Positions 26,701 to 37,324 of a DNA stretch of 64,000 bases are shown here, piece by piece (the first letter of the stretch is position 1; every line of letters starts with the position of its first letter). The notes under the pieces were generated by a model. It saw only the letters and a program-made list of their open reading frames with translations, was not told where the DNA came from and did no database searches. Origin of the DNA: Liquidambar formosana. Lineage: Eukaryota > Streptophyta > Magnoliopsida > Saxifragales > Altingiaceae. Both the position numbers and the translations under genes were made by a program. The stretch is taken from positions 19,491,046 through 19,555,045 of the forward strand of contig CM077824.1 of assembly GCA_039720395.1 (NCBI GenBank), read 5' to 3'.

Positions 26701-27347
26701 TCTCAGTATTATTTGTGAAGATTGCCAACCTTTTTTTCTCTCTTTTCCAGGCCAACACAGAAAGCTTATAACATTTTACTTGATGCATTTGCAATTTCGG
26801 GTATGGTGGAGCAAGCTAGGACTGTGTTCAAAAGCATGAGAAGAGACAGGTAAGCTTTCCTTAGCAACACTATGAATATCTATGCTTAGTTCCTAAAACA
26901 ATTGCTGTTTTCACTTGTATTGTTTTTGTGTTGTTTCTTGGGGGCCTTCTTATCTCTGGATCATTGGACACAATACCATGCTCATCGTACTTAATAACAG
27001 CCAGTAGATCAAATTTACACCTGCATGGTCCCCACAGAGGAGATTTCTTGAAGAAAAAACTGGATAGAGATGATTTTGACCAATTAACCAGTTAAATTTT
27101 TATCTTCTCGTTATTTTCCTAGAGTTTTCCACTCTTGGGAAGAAGAAATCCCAAACAAATGGTACTAGATCTGATAGGTTGACCCTTTAATTGTTGATCC
27201 CAGTTTTCTGTTCTGCAACATACATGTCAACATAACACCTGATTCCTAGACTATAGATATTTGTTTTAGTCACTTTGGAGATGTTTCATCTTAGCAAAGC
27301 AAGTCCTGCAAGGTTTGAGAATTTGAATAGCGTTTTGGATTTTTTTT

Positions 27348-27378
<31 letters not shown>

Positions 27379-29448
27379 GGAAGGTTTATATTAGGCTATT
27401 AGCATAACTATTGCATATACCTTATCATTTCTGAAGTGACGTGTAGGATATGAATAGTGTGTTATGGTTTGGATGATAAAATTGCAAATATGAGGCATAG
27501 ATGGCTCATTTGATAATGCCCTGCATTTGATTGATGAATCGGTGTTAACTGCATGAGATTTGTTGTGTGGTAAGAAAAAAAAAAGGGACCAGATTTGACA
27601 AAGAAATATGAATCATGAATTCCAAAGCAGTTATTAGAACTACGGATTTTCTGGTTTTCTCTAATTAGATATGCACCAGTGTTCCGAAGAGGGAAGAATG
27701 GAGGAAATATTTGCATAAGCAATTATCAAACTCGAATTATAAGATTGAGAATGAGTACTTGCTCTCATTTGAATTCTGTGAGTAGTCTGAATGCTTTGTG
27801 TTTCTAGCACGAAAATATTTTTGTCCCTAAATGTAATTTACACACTACAATAGCTTTCAGTTTGAGGGAAACAGACCATTTATTTGTTTATTTTGAAGGA
27901 AAATTAAATGCATTTTGGTTTTTCTTTTCAGAACAATAAAAATAAAATTCAACACTTCTTTTCTTGATTCCTAACTTTCTTTCTCCGTGGTTTTGTATTC
28001 AATGGATACCTTAGAATTATGTAGGACCAATGCCTACGATGTGAGCATTACTCATGTTCGTTGATACCCACTTCTTGTGCCCTATTACCCCCAACCTCCT
28101 CACTTTTATTTCGTTTTCTGTTTTTGCTTTTCTTTCATTTTTGTTCTGTTGTGTTTCTATTGGTGATAACCATTTAGACGAAGTCTGAAACATCTATTAG
28201 GTTAACATATCCAGTTACTCTTATAAATCTTATAAATAAAACTTCTTAAGAATGTTTTATTAAATTATTTATTTATTTTCTTTGGTTGTTTGAGAGAATG
28301 GATGATAATGAGGCCGGCGACTATTCTTGTTTGTTTATTAGAAGAAAAAATCCAGTTAAACTCGTGTATCAGATAAACAAAACATCTTAAGAATTTTAAT
28401 TGTCTTTCCTTCAATTGTCTGAGAGAATAAATGATTATGAGGCGGTCAACCGTTCTTGTTCATTGAACATTTTGATATCTAGCTAGAGTGGTTTAATTGT
28501 ATGATGGCCCAAGAATTTGTTCTTCTGAATGGAACATAATATGCAAGTCTCAATTTTACCATATTTGTAATAATAAATTCATATTTATTTGTAATGCTGC
28601 AACCAAACTTAGAGTGAAAAGTGCACTGGTTTTTTTGTTTTTAAAATATAATTATTTAAAAAATATATATATATTTCTCTCTACGAACTCCCTATCTACT
28701 TCAGGAAAATCATCAGTGGGGATGGGACTGGTATATGACTTGAGTTTGACAAATGGAACTGAGGAAGTCAGCACCTTTATTGTATGCAGTCCAGGCATGT
28801 TGAATGAGTAATGGCACATGCACTGCTCTTATTCTGTTGTTTGCTTTTCACAGATGTACTCCAGATCTCTGCTCTTATACAACGATGTTATCAGCTTATG
28901 TAAATGCATCTGACATGGAGGGTGCGGAGAAGTTTTTCAGAAGGCTGGACCAAGATGGCATTCAACCCAATGTTGTCACTTATGGGACATTGATCAAAGG
29001 ATATGCGAAGATAAATAATCTTGAGAAGATGATGGAAAAATATGATGAAATGCAGGGACATGGTATTAAGGCCAATCAAACAATCTTCACTACAATCATG
29101 GATGCATATGGTAAAAACAGGGATTTTGGCAGTGCTGTAGTTTGGTTTAAGGAAATGGGATCTTCTGGGGTTCCTCCTGACCAGAAAGCGAAGAATATCC
29201 TTTTGTCTTTGGCAAAAACAGTGGAAGAACAGAAGGAAGCTAAAGAACTTGTAGGACATAAAGATAATTATAGTAATTTTCAAACGGGTAACGGGTTCTC
29301 TAACTCTGACGAGGACGATTATAGTGAGAATGAAGATGACAATACAGATGATAATGCAGGACAGAACATTTGTTTTGAAGAAAAACAAGATGAACTGATA
29401 GTTTTCAATGGTTATCAAGAAAACCAAGGAGGCCTACTTACCCTTTAA
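14731..29448 (+). CDS. P-class pentatricopeptide repeat protein, At3g59040-like
   Basis: PPR proteins bind organellar RNA; the Arabidopsis homologue (At3g59040, reported as PPR287) is plastid-localised and needed for chloroplast ribosomal RNA. Exons: 14731-14786, 15862-16174, 18670-18960, 19779-20027, 23530-23654, 26751-26849, 28854-29448. All borders are GT-AG and phases agree, giving 1728 nt (575 residues), close to the homologue. The N terminus starts MPQTLFLKPFLSAP, compatible with a plastid transit peptide. A basic segment MLTPRKFMRKRKKVEVFKD precedes about ten PPR motifs, for example FLMLITAYGKQGDFNRAERV and DVVSYALLINAYGKARREEE. The C terminus is acidic (DEDDYSENEDDNTDDN). I chose the ATG at 14731 because its 56-nt exon joins the next exon in frame; no upstream in-frame start was adopted. 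The gene ends tail-to-tail with the TT12-like gene. Confidence 0.92.
14787..15861 (+). other. PPR intron 1
   Basis: Donor AG|GTTTGT at 14787, acceptor TTTTCAG|T at 15861. No transposon or RNA gene recognised inside. Confidence 0.75.
16735..16960. mobile_element. Possible MITE in PPR intron 2
   Basis: GGGGCTTGTTTGG at the left and CCAAACAACTCC at the right are imperfect inverted ends around 225 bp. No convincing target duplication. Confidence 0.3.
17041..17770 (-). mobile_element. Possible antisense LINE 3' fragment in PPR intron 2
   Basis: A poly(T) run at about 17045-17060 is followed by GTGTTTGATGAAGTAAATTTTATA-like sequence, resembling the reverse complement of a LINE 3' end with its poly(A) tail. 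No coding domain is readable, so the right boundary is only a guess. Confidence 0.3.
17782..18415 (+). mobile_element. 5'-truncated L1-type LINE with target duplication, PPR intron 2
   Basis: The open frame from about 17803 to 18276 encodes the zinc-binding domain found C-terminal to plant L1 reverse transcriptases: MPSKVPFFLWLVAHNK, then CIMCKKVAESVNHLFIQC (CX2C...HX4C) and FWCIWKERNLRTFEG. A 3' UTR and A-rich tail follow to 18415. AAAAAAGCAGT occurs at 17771-17781 and 18416-18426, an 11-bp target duplication. The copy is intronic, in the sense orientation of the PPR gene. Confidence 0.85.
18961..19778 (+). other. PPR intron 3
   Basis: Donor CACG|GTAATC, acceptor CTGCAG|GGA. AT-rich; a run of 19 A lies near 19030-19048. 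No feature recognised. Confidence 0.75.
20028..23529 (+). other. PPR intron 4 (3.5 kb)
   Basis: Donor CCAG|GTAAAA, acceptor TCTGTAG|ATG. Contents seen: a short LTR-like phrase at about 20455-20570 (CATACCACATCGGATAAATA), a purine-rich A/G tract at 22440-22520, and a diverged direct repeat (23050-23118 and 23217-23276, both starting TTCAATCAGGAAAAA). No coding sequence recognised. Confidence 0.7.
23844..24230 (-). mobile_element. Probable antisense LINE 3' fragment, PPR intron 5
   Basis: Starts with a poly(T) run, then AATTTTTATTAATCAGC and a long A/G-rich section resembling the reverse complement of a plant L1 3' region. Its end abuts the hAT-like element at 24239. There is no readable domain. 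Confidence 0.4.
24239..24911. mobile_element. hAT-like non-autonomous element with perfect 8-bp target duplication, PPR intron 5
   Basis: Ends CTATGAAGCACAGATAC and GTATCTGTGCTTCATAG are perfect 17-bp inverted repeats. ATTATATT lies at 24231-24238 and 24912-24919, a perfect 8-bp duplication typical of hAT. Subterminal regions carry many GATACGGATAC-like repeats. No coding capacity in 673 bp. Confidence 0.8.
25190..25725 (+). mobile_element. Decayed RTE-type LINE 3' fragment, PPR intron 5
   Basis: Across frames the sequence resembles the C-terminal end of RTE reverse transcriptases: an LYGIECWVIKK-like motif, MRMLRWMDKW, RNEYIHEKVGVIPNEEKMRE and RLRCFGHMLHRPRNAF. The end, about 25705-25725, reads GATTCATGTAGCC, as in RTE 3' ends. 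Several frame disruptions are present. Confidence 0.7.
26025..26212 (-). mobile_element. Probable tRNA-derived SINE, PPR intron 5
   Basis: On the minus strand the unit begins near a GGTTGTGAGTTTGACTC B-box-like segment and ends in a TTTA-type simple repeat at 26022-26035. It shares the internal phrase CATATAAGACC..CATATGGACC with 29985-30165. Confidence 0.5.
26850..28853 (+). other. PPR intron 6 (2 kb)
   Basis: Donor ACAG|GTAAGC, acceptor TTCACAG|A. It contains the poly(T)-poly(G) tract at 27340-27380 and a diverged direct repeat (about 28229-28340 and 28367-28466) with CTTAAGAAT, GAGAGAAT and CGTTCTTGTT-like phrases. No gene recognised. Confidence 0.7.
27340..27380. repeat. Poly(T)-poly(G) homopolymer junction
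   Basis: About 18 T followed by about 23 G, inside PPR intron 6. Confidence 0.85.
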
Positions 29449-29917
29449 GTTTTAATAACTTGGGAGTTTTTGAGTTCATTGTATTTTTGACACACATATA
29501 GCCTTGATAATTAATTCAATGAGATTGGCTAGAGTCACATGGCGGCGCAGTGGTGCAGGCGTGGCTGTCAAAGGGAGGGATGGGGTGGGGTAAGGGCGTC
29601 AGAACTTTCTGTAAATGAAAAGGAAAAAAAAATGTTGTTCAAGCATTACGTTACTTCATGAAAATGATTCCATTGTAATTTAAAGCTCTTGAAATGAGTT
29701 CATTTAGAGTTATAATTTTTGATGTTGAACATATGGCATTTTCTTCATGTTTTCCTGAAATGGCACTTGAATGTATTTATTTATTTTTACTTTAATTTAT
29801 TTTTATCCAAATCCTTTGTTGTTGTGGCTCCATTTTGAGGAATAGATTTGTGTCTGAAGTTTAGGAAAAAACAGAATGGAGTCATTACATTGCCTGCTTT
29901 TGTAGATGCAACCCCAC

Positions 29918-29919
<2 letters not shown>

Positions 29920-29975
<56 letters not shown>

Positions 29976-29982
29976 GATATAT
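29920..29982. repeat. Compound (CT)n(AT)n microsatellite
   Basis: About 16 CT units followed by about 14 AT units, with one GAT interruption. Confidence 0.9.
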
Positions 29983-29984
29983 AT

Positions 29985-30165
29985 GTGATGATGAGGAAAC
30001 TTTCGGGTAAATCCAGGCCTCATATAAGACCTCACAACTTATATGGACCAAATAAGTCTAAGTTCGTATATAAACTATCTACAGCAAACTCAGGACCTAT
30101 ATTTCTTGATGCATAGTTTCTTGCTAACTGAGTTATCCCTTGGGGTTGTAGATGCAGCTTTGGAA
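29985..30165 (-). mobile_element. Probable tRNA-derived SINE
   Basis: On the minus strand, GGGATAACTCAGTTAGCAAG (A-box-like) near 30143-30124 and GGTCCTGAGTTTGC (B-box-like) near 30096-30083 are followed by a body shared with 26025-26212 and an AT simple-repeat end. It is diverged. Confidence 0.5.
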
Positions 30166-30340
30166 GTTCTATTTTCCCAGGGGTTGATCCGTTAACATTA
30201 AAGCTGAACTTGCACAACAGATTCAACCACAATGCCAAGTTATTTTTCGTGACTAGAAATGCTAGCTTCGAAGATTGTCCAATGAGTTAACTGAAAACGG
30301 AACTGCCAGAGGATTGTCCAAGATTTAAAATGCTAGCCTT

Positions 30341-30364
30341 ATGTGTGTGTGTGTGTGTGTGTGT
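30341..30364. repeat. (GT)n microsatellite
   Basis: About 12 GT units in the PPR-TT12 spacer. Confidence 0.85.
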
Positions 30365-31131
30365 TAGAATATAGTTTTGCATCCAGTGAATCCTACCTCA
30401 AGACCTAAATATTGGTGCATTGATGATAAGGGAAAATGTATTTATTTATTTTCCCTTAGTAGGCCTGATCGTTATTGTTGTTTGTAATTTGTAAAGCAGC
30501 TACTGTTGCCGTCCAAGTGAAAATGCAATATTGGGATCTTGTGACCATCAATTTGTAGCTTAGGTGGCTTCTCATTCTTGGCTTCTTTGAAAGGGAGAGA
30601 GAAATTGGGGATTTGAAACTTCTCTCTCTCTCTCTTTTATTTATTTATTTAATTTAAAGGGTTGAGGGGACCTATCCAATAGGTTAACGATAGAATTATA
30701 TGATATTCTTGATTGTGCCCCCCAAAAAAAAAAATCGTAACTACTGAAAAACAGAAAACCGAATTGATATGAATTGAAATATGCATAAGAAAATGGTCTA
30801 CATGTATACCAAATATTGATGAAGAAGAAGTTACAATGACAATCTTCCGCCTTTGGAGCGCTAGTGCACATGTACTCTTGATGCTTTCGCTCTAGTGTAA
30901 GAATCCTCTGTCTCTCTCTCTCATAAAACTTGTAACTCAAAGGAACCATGCATCCTTTCCTAGTTTAATATTGGTAAAAACTTCCAACAAATTTAATATT
31001 GTAGAACCGACCTGAAGTGTTACTATTACTTATTTTTATACTTCCAAAACAGCTTTTATAAACTGTATTCTCCTCTGCATAGCACGGGTTAACGCCTAGT
31101 TTTTTCTCTGCTTTTTTTTTTTTTTTTTTTT

Positions 31132-31440
31132 TCATATGCTGTCCACGAAGGTTAAGGCCTCTTCATTTGCTGATTTCTGTAAGCGGTCAGCAGCTTTTTC
31201 AACCTACAAAATGCAACATCCATGGTCATCACAACTCACAAGCATGCCCAAATGCATTCATTTCCAATTAGATCAAATATCAAATTACCTCAGCATTCCA
31301 ATTTGTTCTAGCAGTTAGAATAATTAGAGTAATTGTTTGTAGAAGAACTCCAATTATCATCCCCCACCAAATCCCCTGAACATATGGAGCCAACATGCAT
31401 TCAATTCCATGCATTAGTTAAATTTATTTATCAAGAATAC

Positions 31441-31498
<58 letters not shown>

Positions 31499-34400
31499 TT
31501 ATTTATGCAGACCACTTACTGCTACTCCTAAATCAGTTTTGAAACCAAGAACACATCCAATAGGGAGACCAATAATATAGTAAGTGGCCAGGTTGACATA
31601 GGCCACCACAGCTTGCCATCCACTCCCAATGGCCACCCCTGAAATTCCAACGAAGAAGAAGAACATATTTCAATTCTGGCCAATCAATGCGGCCTGAACA
31701 GGGTTGACCCTGACCCAGTTTGTTGGTCAATTGTTGGAGGGTAGTGGAGTGAATTACCTGAGAGTATGGGTTGAATGCCATTTAAGAAAACAGAGATAGC
31801 AAGCAATGGGGTCAAACCGGACACTGCCTCAATGACCTCAGTATCAGTTGTAAAGAGTTTGCTTAAGCCCACACGGAATATCAGAACAACTGCACTGAAG
31901 AATATACTAACGAGAATGCTGGTGGCGTTCACTACTACCACTGAGAATTTCGCAACCCGTGGATGACCTGCCCCAAGCTCATTGCTTACTCGAACACTGC
32001 GGTAACCCACCAAATTTCAATAATTTAACTGTATATATTCTTATCTCCCTTTTGAGTGCAGATAAAAAATGGGACTAGAAAAATAATAATAACAATAAAT
32101 TTCTTGGCAACCAGACTAAGATAGCATTAATTTATTTCAAGTAAATTATATTTGTCGCTAACCTGGCTGCAGCGCTGAGGCCCAACATGAACATCATGTC
32201 CCAGTTCAAATAATTCATACTGAAAAATTATCACATTCAAACTCAATAAGTATATATATAAGAATGGAAAGGGGCCACAAATGGAAATAGAGGAGAGTAG
32301 AAATGGTTTTGACATACCAAATGGAAATGGAGTCCAGTGAAATTGTAGCATTAGGAAGGAGGCCTGATATAAGCACTAGTCCTTGGGTGTACCATATCTC
32401 CAAACTGCATCATCAAATGACCAAAATATTAAACTCTAACTGAAAGAGAGAGATAGAGATGCATATGTTTGAGACATACCACAACATGATAGCAGAAGAA
32501 ACTGTGATCCTGAAATATGGCCAAATCCCTTTGAAAGCTTTCACGGAGAAGCCAGTCCAAGTTTCCTTGCAAGACGGGCTGAAAAGTATGTAAAGACCAT
32601 TTATGATGGCAAGAAACCACCAAGAGAGACTCAGTGTGAGAGCTGCTCCCAGAAGGCCATAGTCCAATACATAAACCACTATCCATGTGAGAAGAATGTG
32701 CACTAGGAAGACCCCAACGGACATGTAAGCCAAAGGGTTCACAATGTTTTGTGCTTGAAGGAACCTCTGCATGGGACAGCTTAGTGCAAATGCATAAAGT
32801 TGAGGAATTAGACCACGGGCAAAAATTTGGCCTTCGGCCGCAATGCTCTCAGATTGGCCTATTGCTCGGAGGACAGCACCCGAGTACCAATATAGGAATG
32901 TGAGGAGGATGGCTGCTCCCAAGTGCAAAATGATAGCCCTCTGGCAAATGATGCCCATTGCTGCATATTTCTTTGCTCCATAGGCTTGGCCGCAAACCGT
33001 TTGAACAGCACTAGCCATGCCCAACTGTAATTTGATTGGGAGGAAAGCACCATATAAGAAATTAAGGGCCGAAGAAAGAACTATACAAGATATTAAGGGC
33101 CTCTATGGTTATATACTCTAAATAACTGTTCCAGAAATGTATTTTCAAGAAATATATAATAAGAAATTTCAAGAATATATTGGTAAAATTACATTGACTT
33201 CCCCTGAGTTTTGGGACCAAACAAGTGCTCCGATGACAACTCATTCACCAATCCAATTCAACATAATTTTTGAAACTTAACGGAGTATATATCTAAACAT
33301 TATTATTTAAACTTAGCATTATATCCAGTAGTAATGTAGAGAGATACATCCTAAATTAGTTGTGAAGGCATCACAAAATGGAATGTGATTAGGTTTCTAG
33401 TCTTACTTAGATTAGTCCCATATATAAATTTTCTATTCAGAAAATTGTTCTGAGCAGACGAATAAATCCTATATTTTGTTCTGTATATTAAACCAAATTG
33501 TACCAGTGCTCTAGGAAATTAAAATATTTAATGAAAGGAATAAAGAAAATTACTTAAAGGGTCCTTAATCGAACCCTATCTCATTCCTTTGAAAATGCTT
33601 TCGTGATTTTTTAAGTACTCACGGAGGCTCCTAATAGTTTGAGTAGAGAAAGAGAAAGAAGAGAGATCAAGATGAAATCTAGAGAGAGCTAGTGTGATTC
33701 ATAATTTGGTTTTTATGTGGTCAATAGAGGTTAATTTGATCTTTTTATGCATTATTACTTCCTTCAAGAAGGGTAATCTTGGCATTTTCAAAGGTTTTTA
33801 GCACAACATCAGCAATTTCAATTTATCAAACTAATGATCAATGGATGGAGGGGTAGTAAGTGTCAATCACCCTAAACCTTAGGAGGTTAATGTAATATGT
33901 AGAATGTTAGGGGAGGTGAGTGTCATTTCTTCAAACCTCAGGATGTTAGAGTAAGTTTTCAAATATATTATTGTTTATTATGCTTTTATGGTTTTTTTTT
34001 TTTTTAATGAAAATAGAAATAAAAAATATTATTTTTATGTTCTCTAAAAACAAGTTGTTTTCAAGAACAGTTTTCAAAAGCAGTTCTCGAGGAAGCGTTT
34101 CCACATGTTAGAAAGTCTGAAAATTTTTGAAATAAAAAAAAATAAAAAAATAAAAGGCAGCAAAATTATAAAAATGCCCTCAAAGGGGCATGTTGTCAGT
34201 TGTCACCAAACCATGCTAGGACATGTGCAAGGTTGTCATTTTCTTTTCTTGGGGTAGGTGAGTATTTTATTAAGAGAGCAACTTCGAAGTAGCTGCATGA
34301 TTCGTATGACAGGTACATTACTTGAGAAGATGGATTTGCATTTCTCTGGCTATATTTTCTTCTAGAAAGGGACAACCCAACTATTTTTGGAGGCTTCATA

Positions 34401-35282
34401 CCTTTATTTTTTTATTTTTTTTATTTTCTGAGTTTTGGAACCTTGTTACAAGAAGGGCAGAAGTCATTTCCTTTGAACAATTATGGGTAAAATATATATA
34501 TATATATATATATATAGACTAGTCTCATTAAGTCCGTACGTATTTATATAAGTTATATTAGAACTATGCATTAAAGATTTTATTTCGTGCATTAGTCTAA
34601 TATACTATGTAATCTATTAATGTACGATATACAACCTCTAATGCGGTTGAGCTACTCATTACAGGATCACTCACTCAACAAATAGGACAAATACTAATAG
34701 ATTATAATATCCTCCGATATTTACAGTAAAATATTGGAAAACAATTTATGATAGGAACAAGTTGAAAGGGATTCAGAAAAACTTGTGTGCCTTATATATA
34801 TGGAGTCATAGACAAACAAAGGGCCAAGGAATTGAATCATATTCTTTGTTACAAGATTTTTCAACCTGTACTGAGAACCAACCAAAAAAACCGTTTCAAG
34901 AGCAAAAGTGCTTCTCATTAATAACGAGATAATTGAAAAAAAAAAACAAAAAAAAAGGGGTCCATACCATAATCCCATAAGCAAGCCCTTGAATTCCGAC
35001 ATTTGCAATGGAGGCCCCAGCGAGCTCCAAGGCACCCAAATGGCCCGTGAACATGAGCGTGACAAAGCTGAGCATGAAATTGAAAACGGAGACGACAATA
35101 GACGCCCATGAAAGGATCCAAAGGAGCCTCGACTCCCATCTCACGAGCCTAACCCACCATCGGAACGCCACCGGCATGTGCGACAAGAACTCCTCGATCG
35201 CCGCCGACGACAGGCTTGCGATCCCACTGTCGGTATGCGAGTCCAGTCCGTCCAGCAACGGCTGCTGTTCTGTCGACCCCAT
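31132..35282 (-). CDS. TT12: TT12-like MATE transporter, copy 1 (complete)
   Basis: MATE proteins are multi-pass antiporters. Arabidopsis TT12/DTX41 is a tonoplast flavonoid/H+ antiporter that loads epicatechin glucoside for seed-coat proanthocyanidins. Exons on the minus strand: 35282-34968, 33024-32480, 32404-32318, 32219-32163, 31996-31758, 31638-31520, 31375-31289, 31203-31132. All are GT-AG and phases agree, giving 1521 nt (506 residues), the usual length. TT12-like landmarks are AIEEFLSH near the N terminus, FMLSFVTLMFTGHLG, GMASAVQTVCGQAYGAKKY, CPMQRFLQAQNIVNPLAYMS, YLNWDM, SVRVSNELGAGHPRVA, GVAIGSGWQAVVAYVNLATY and GIWWGMIIGVLLQT. Twelve membrane segments are expected. The start is the first in-frame ATG (MGSTEQQPLLDGL); the open frame extends upstream only through a GTG. 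The adjacent PPR gene matches the TT12 neighbour in Arabidopsis, supporting orthology. Substrate is inferred. Confidence 0.93.
31439..31496. repeat. Compound (GT)n(GA)n microsatellite in TT12 copy 1 intron 6
   Basis: About 12 GT then about 16 GA units. A similar compound repeat lies in a different intron of copy 2 (63852-63913). Confidence 0.9.
33025..34967 (-). other. TT12 copy 1 intron 1 (1.9 kb)
   Basis: Donor ATG|GTATGG at 34967, acceptor TTACAG|TTG at 33025. AT-rich. It carries an (AT)n run at about 34494-34515 and a weak match to the inverted-repeat MITE family at 42843 and 43775 (about 34540-34660). Confidence 0.75.
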
Positions 35283-35327
35283 GATCCTTTGCCGCTGCTG
35301 CTGCTGCGACAAGAACTCCTCGATCAC
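35175..35327. repeat. 20-bp coding segment duplicated into the TT12 5' leader
   Basis: TGCGACAAGAACTCCTCGAT occurs at about 35177-35196 (coding for IEEFLSH) and again at about 35305-35326, just upstream of the ATG at 35282. The upstream copy reads in the same frame but lacks an ATG (it begins GTG). Confidence 0.8.
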
Positions 35328-35348
35328 GGTGTCGTTTTTAGTAATAAC

Positions 35349-35357
35349 CTAGTGCAT
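35349..35357 (-). promoter_or_regulatory. Two-codon upstream ORF in the TT12 copy 1 leader
   Basis: ATG CAC TAG on the minus strand lies 66 bp upstream of the main ATG and would be in the leader if transcription starts below the TATA candidate. Its effect is unknown. Confidence 0.5.
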
Positions 35358-35415
35358 TCGTCCGCAAAGGGGCCAAGGGGTGAAGAATTTTGTTTGTGGC
35401 GTCAGACATGGTGAA

Positions 35416-35424
35416 AATATATAA
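35416..35424 (-). promoter_or_regulatory. Candidate TATA box of TT12 copy 1
   Basis: TATATATT on the minus strand about 135 bp upstream of the start codon, a usual plant distance. No other core element was identified. Confidence 0.45.
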
Positions 35425-35845
35425 GAACTCTGAAATTATTCCAACTACCATTCCAACGTGGGGACCACTGCAAACTACCTCTTATGTTTTTGTTTTTTTG
35501 TTTTGTTTATTTGAAATTTAATTCCCCTCATTGCTGTAAATAGGAATAGGAATCTTCCCTCAAGCATGCCCGATTAGGGCACGAAATCCGACATATGCAC
35601 TCGAGGGTGTGGGAATGATCCAATTGGGTATCAAAGCAAACACCAACATTTTGTTAGACGGTGTGCAGTCAAACTACAACTACCAATGTAATAGAACACA
35701 AATCATTGCCCAAGAAAAAATATAATTCATTTGAAACTTTGACGTACTTGTTATTTTAATGAATTTGGCCTTAATAATTAATGTGTTTCCTATATTAGTG
35801 GGATACTTTTTCCAAACAAAAAATAATTAGGATACTATGTCTAAA
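35425..35845. other. Upstream region of TT12 copy 1
   Basis: Non-coding. Probably the proximal promoter. No specific MYB/bHLH site was assigned. Confidence 0.4.
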
Positions 35846-36256
35846 GAGTGAGGCTATTGTCACCACATAAAGTAGTCAAAGCTCCTAATTAGTTTACACT
35901 TTTTGAGGTTTTATGAAAAATATAAAAGGTTTTTACGAAAACTAATAGCATTGTTTGCTAGAAAACATAATTCTAAACAATTTTATAGAAGAAATTTTTT
36001 CTAAAATCTATCATTTAAGCAGACTTTTTGGCCATTTACAATCTCTATTTCATTTTCCATAAAAAATTGTCAGAAGTTTTACCTAAATGACAAATTTTGG
36101 AAAAACTCTTTTCTACAAAGTTGTCTAAAATGATGTTTTCTAGTAGACTATGTGATTAATTTTCATAAATTTTTTTTATATTTTTCATAAAACCTAAAAA
36201 ATGTAAATTAAATAAGGGGCTTACAGTATTTTATAGTGGTAGCAATAGCTTGGCCC
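35846..36256. mobile_element. Palindromic Mutator-type MITE, copy A
   Basis: Family shared with 41242-41641 and 41705-42123. The ends GAGTGAGGCTATTG and CAATAGCTTGGCCC are inverted. Flanks ATGTCTAAA (35837-35845) and ATATCTAAA (36257-36265) give a 9-bp target duplication with one change. Arms contain GGTTTTATGAAAAATATAAAAGG and its inverse around a short loop. It is the most diverged copy. Confidence 0.75.
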
Positions 36257-37154
36257 ATATCTAAAATGATAGTCAATCGACTCAGTCGTATTTTGTGATC
36301 AATTATCTCAAAACGCGACAAAATAAAAAGTAGTGGTTATCATAAAATATTATCAAATTATCACAAAGTATGACTAAGTTAATACAAAATCATGATCTAC
36401 ACAGTGTCATCATTAAAGGGGTGCTGTTGACAACAGTGGTCCTTGTAGATGCTGGGGTTAGGTAAGGCAGATGCAGCTAACCCCTGACTGGGCTTCTTAA
36501 CTAAGACTCTTGCATGTATTTGACAGAGTTAGTTAATTTATGATTAAGGTGCTCGAGCTAGACTTACAATTAATGCGAACAACTATTGAACTACCCAGCA
36601 GGGCTTCTAACAGATGGTGGATCGGACCCAAGCTCATCCTAAAGAAAGGAAATGTGGAAAAAACAAAGAAAAGGTGGGTGGCCTGTGGGCCAATTTTCAT
36701 ATTTTCAAAGATAAAGAGTGGACCCTAAAATTCTTAAAATAGTATTGGATGGAAAGTGAAACGCTGAAATGTATAATGTATTCATCATTTTTAAGGGCAG
36801 CAAAACAAATGATGTGTACACGTGTTGTACGTCTTAAAGTGATATATTTTTTCTGATTAGAGGTCTTAAAGTGGTTGAAACTGACCAGCACTCCAAAGTC
36901 TGAAAGAAACCAAAGTTAGTAGCTTTGAAAGTGATGGACACCAACTATTGTTTAATGAGTGACGAGGGGGTTAGATTGACCTACGAGCAGCAGCTTGAAG
37001 GGAAGATGCACGTGCTTATCACTAAGCCGAGAGTCAATACCCTTGCAAAGCATCATTAATGAGTGATTGACAGAAAAACCTTTTGCCAATCTGTCTTAGT
37101 CGATCATTTCATCACACCTAATGACCCAAATTACTGTGAAAAATATTATGTAAA
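36257..37154. other. Spacer, nothing recognised
   Basis: No gene, domain or transposon end identified. Confidence 0.4.
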
Positions 37155-37267
37155 TTAAGCCACTAAGATTAGTCTAGTGGTGAGGTAAAAGTTGGGAGTA
37201 AGATAGGATTAAGATACATTAAGGGTTCAAACCCTTTCAATTGTATCCAAAAAAAAAAAGAAAAAAG
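37155..37267 (+). mobile_element. tRNA-derived SINE
   Basis: A-box-like TTAGTCTAGTGGTGAGG at about 37169-37185, B-box-like GGGTTCAAACCC at 37223-37234, and an A-rich tail to 37267. Same type as the interrupted SINE at 106-1358. Confidence 0.7.
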
Positions 37268-37324
37268 GAGTAAGTTTTTCTACTATTTTATCATTTGATT
37301 AAATTTTTTTTAATGCATTAAAAC

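Larger units (their letters stand above)
29449..31131. other. 3' spacer between convergent PPR and TT12-like genes
   Basis: The spacer of 1.7 kb must hold both 3' UTRs. It contains microsatellites (29920-29982, 30341-30364), a SINE-like unit and a segment near 30455-30530 resembling 62105-62175 downstream of TT12 copy 2. A poly(T) run at 31111-31132 abuts the TT12 stop codon. Confidence 0.6.

Noticed and set aside
28891..29427. Open frame of 178 codons on the minus strand opposite the last PPR exon
   Set aside because: Shadow frame of the strongly supported PPR exon; its hydrophobic composition reflects the complement of acidic codons.
29787..30051. Open frames rich in ERERER or YIYIYI
   Set aside because: Translations of the (CT)n(AT)n microsatellite.
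35305..35327. Alternative, longer start for TT12 copy 1
   Set aside because: The in-frame extension begins with GTG, not ATG, and is a duplicated copy of a coding piece; the ATG at 35282 matches the usual TT12-like N terminus.
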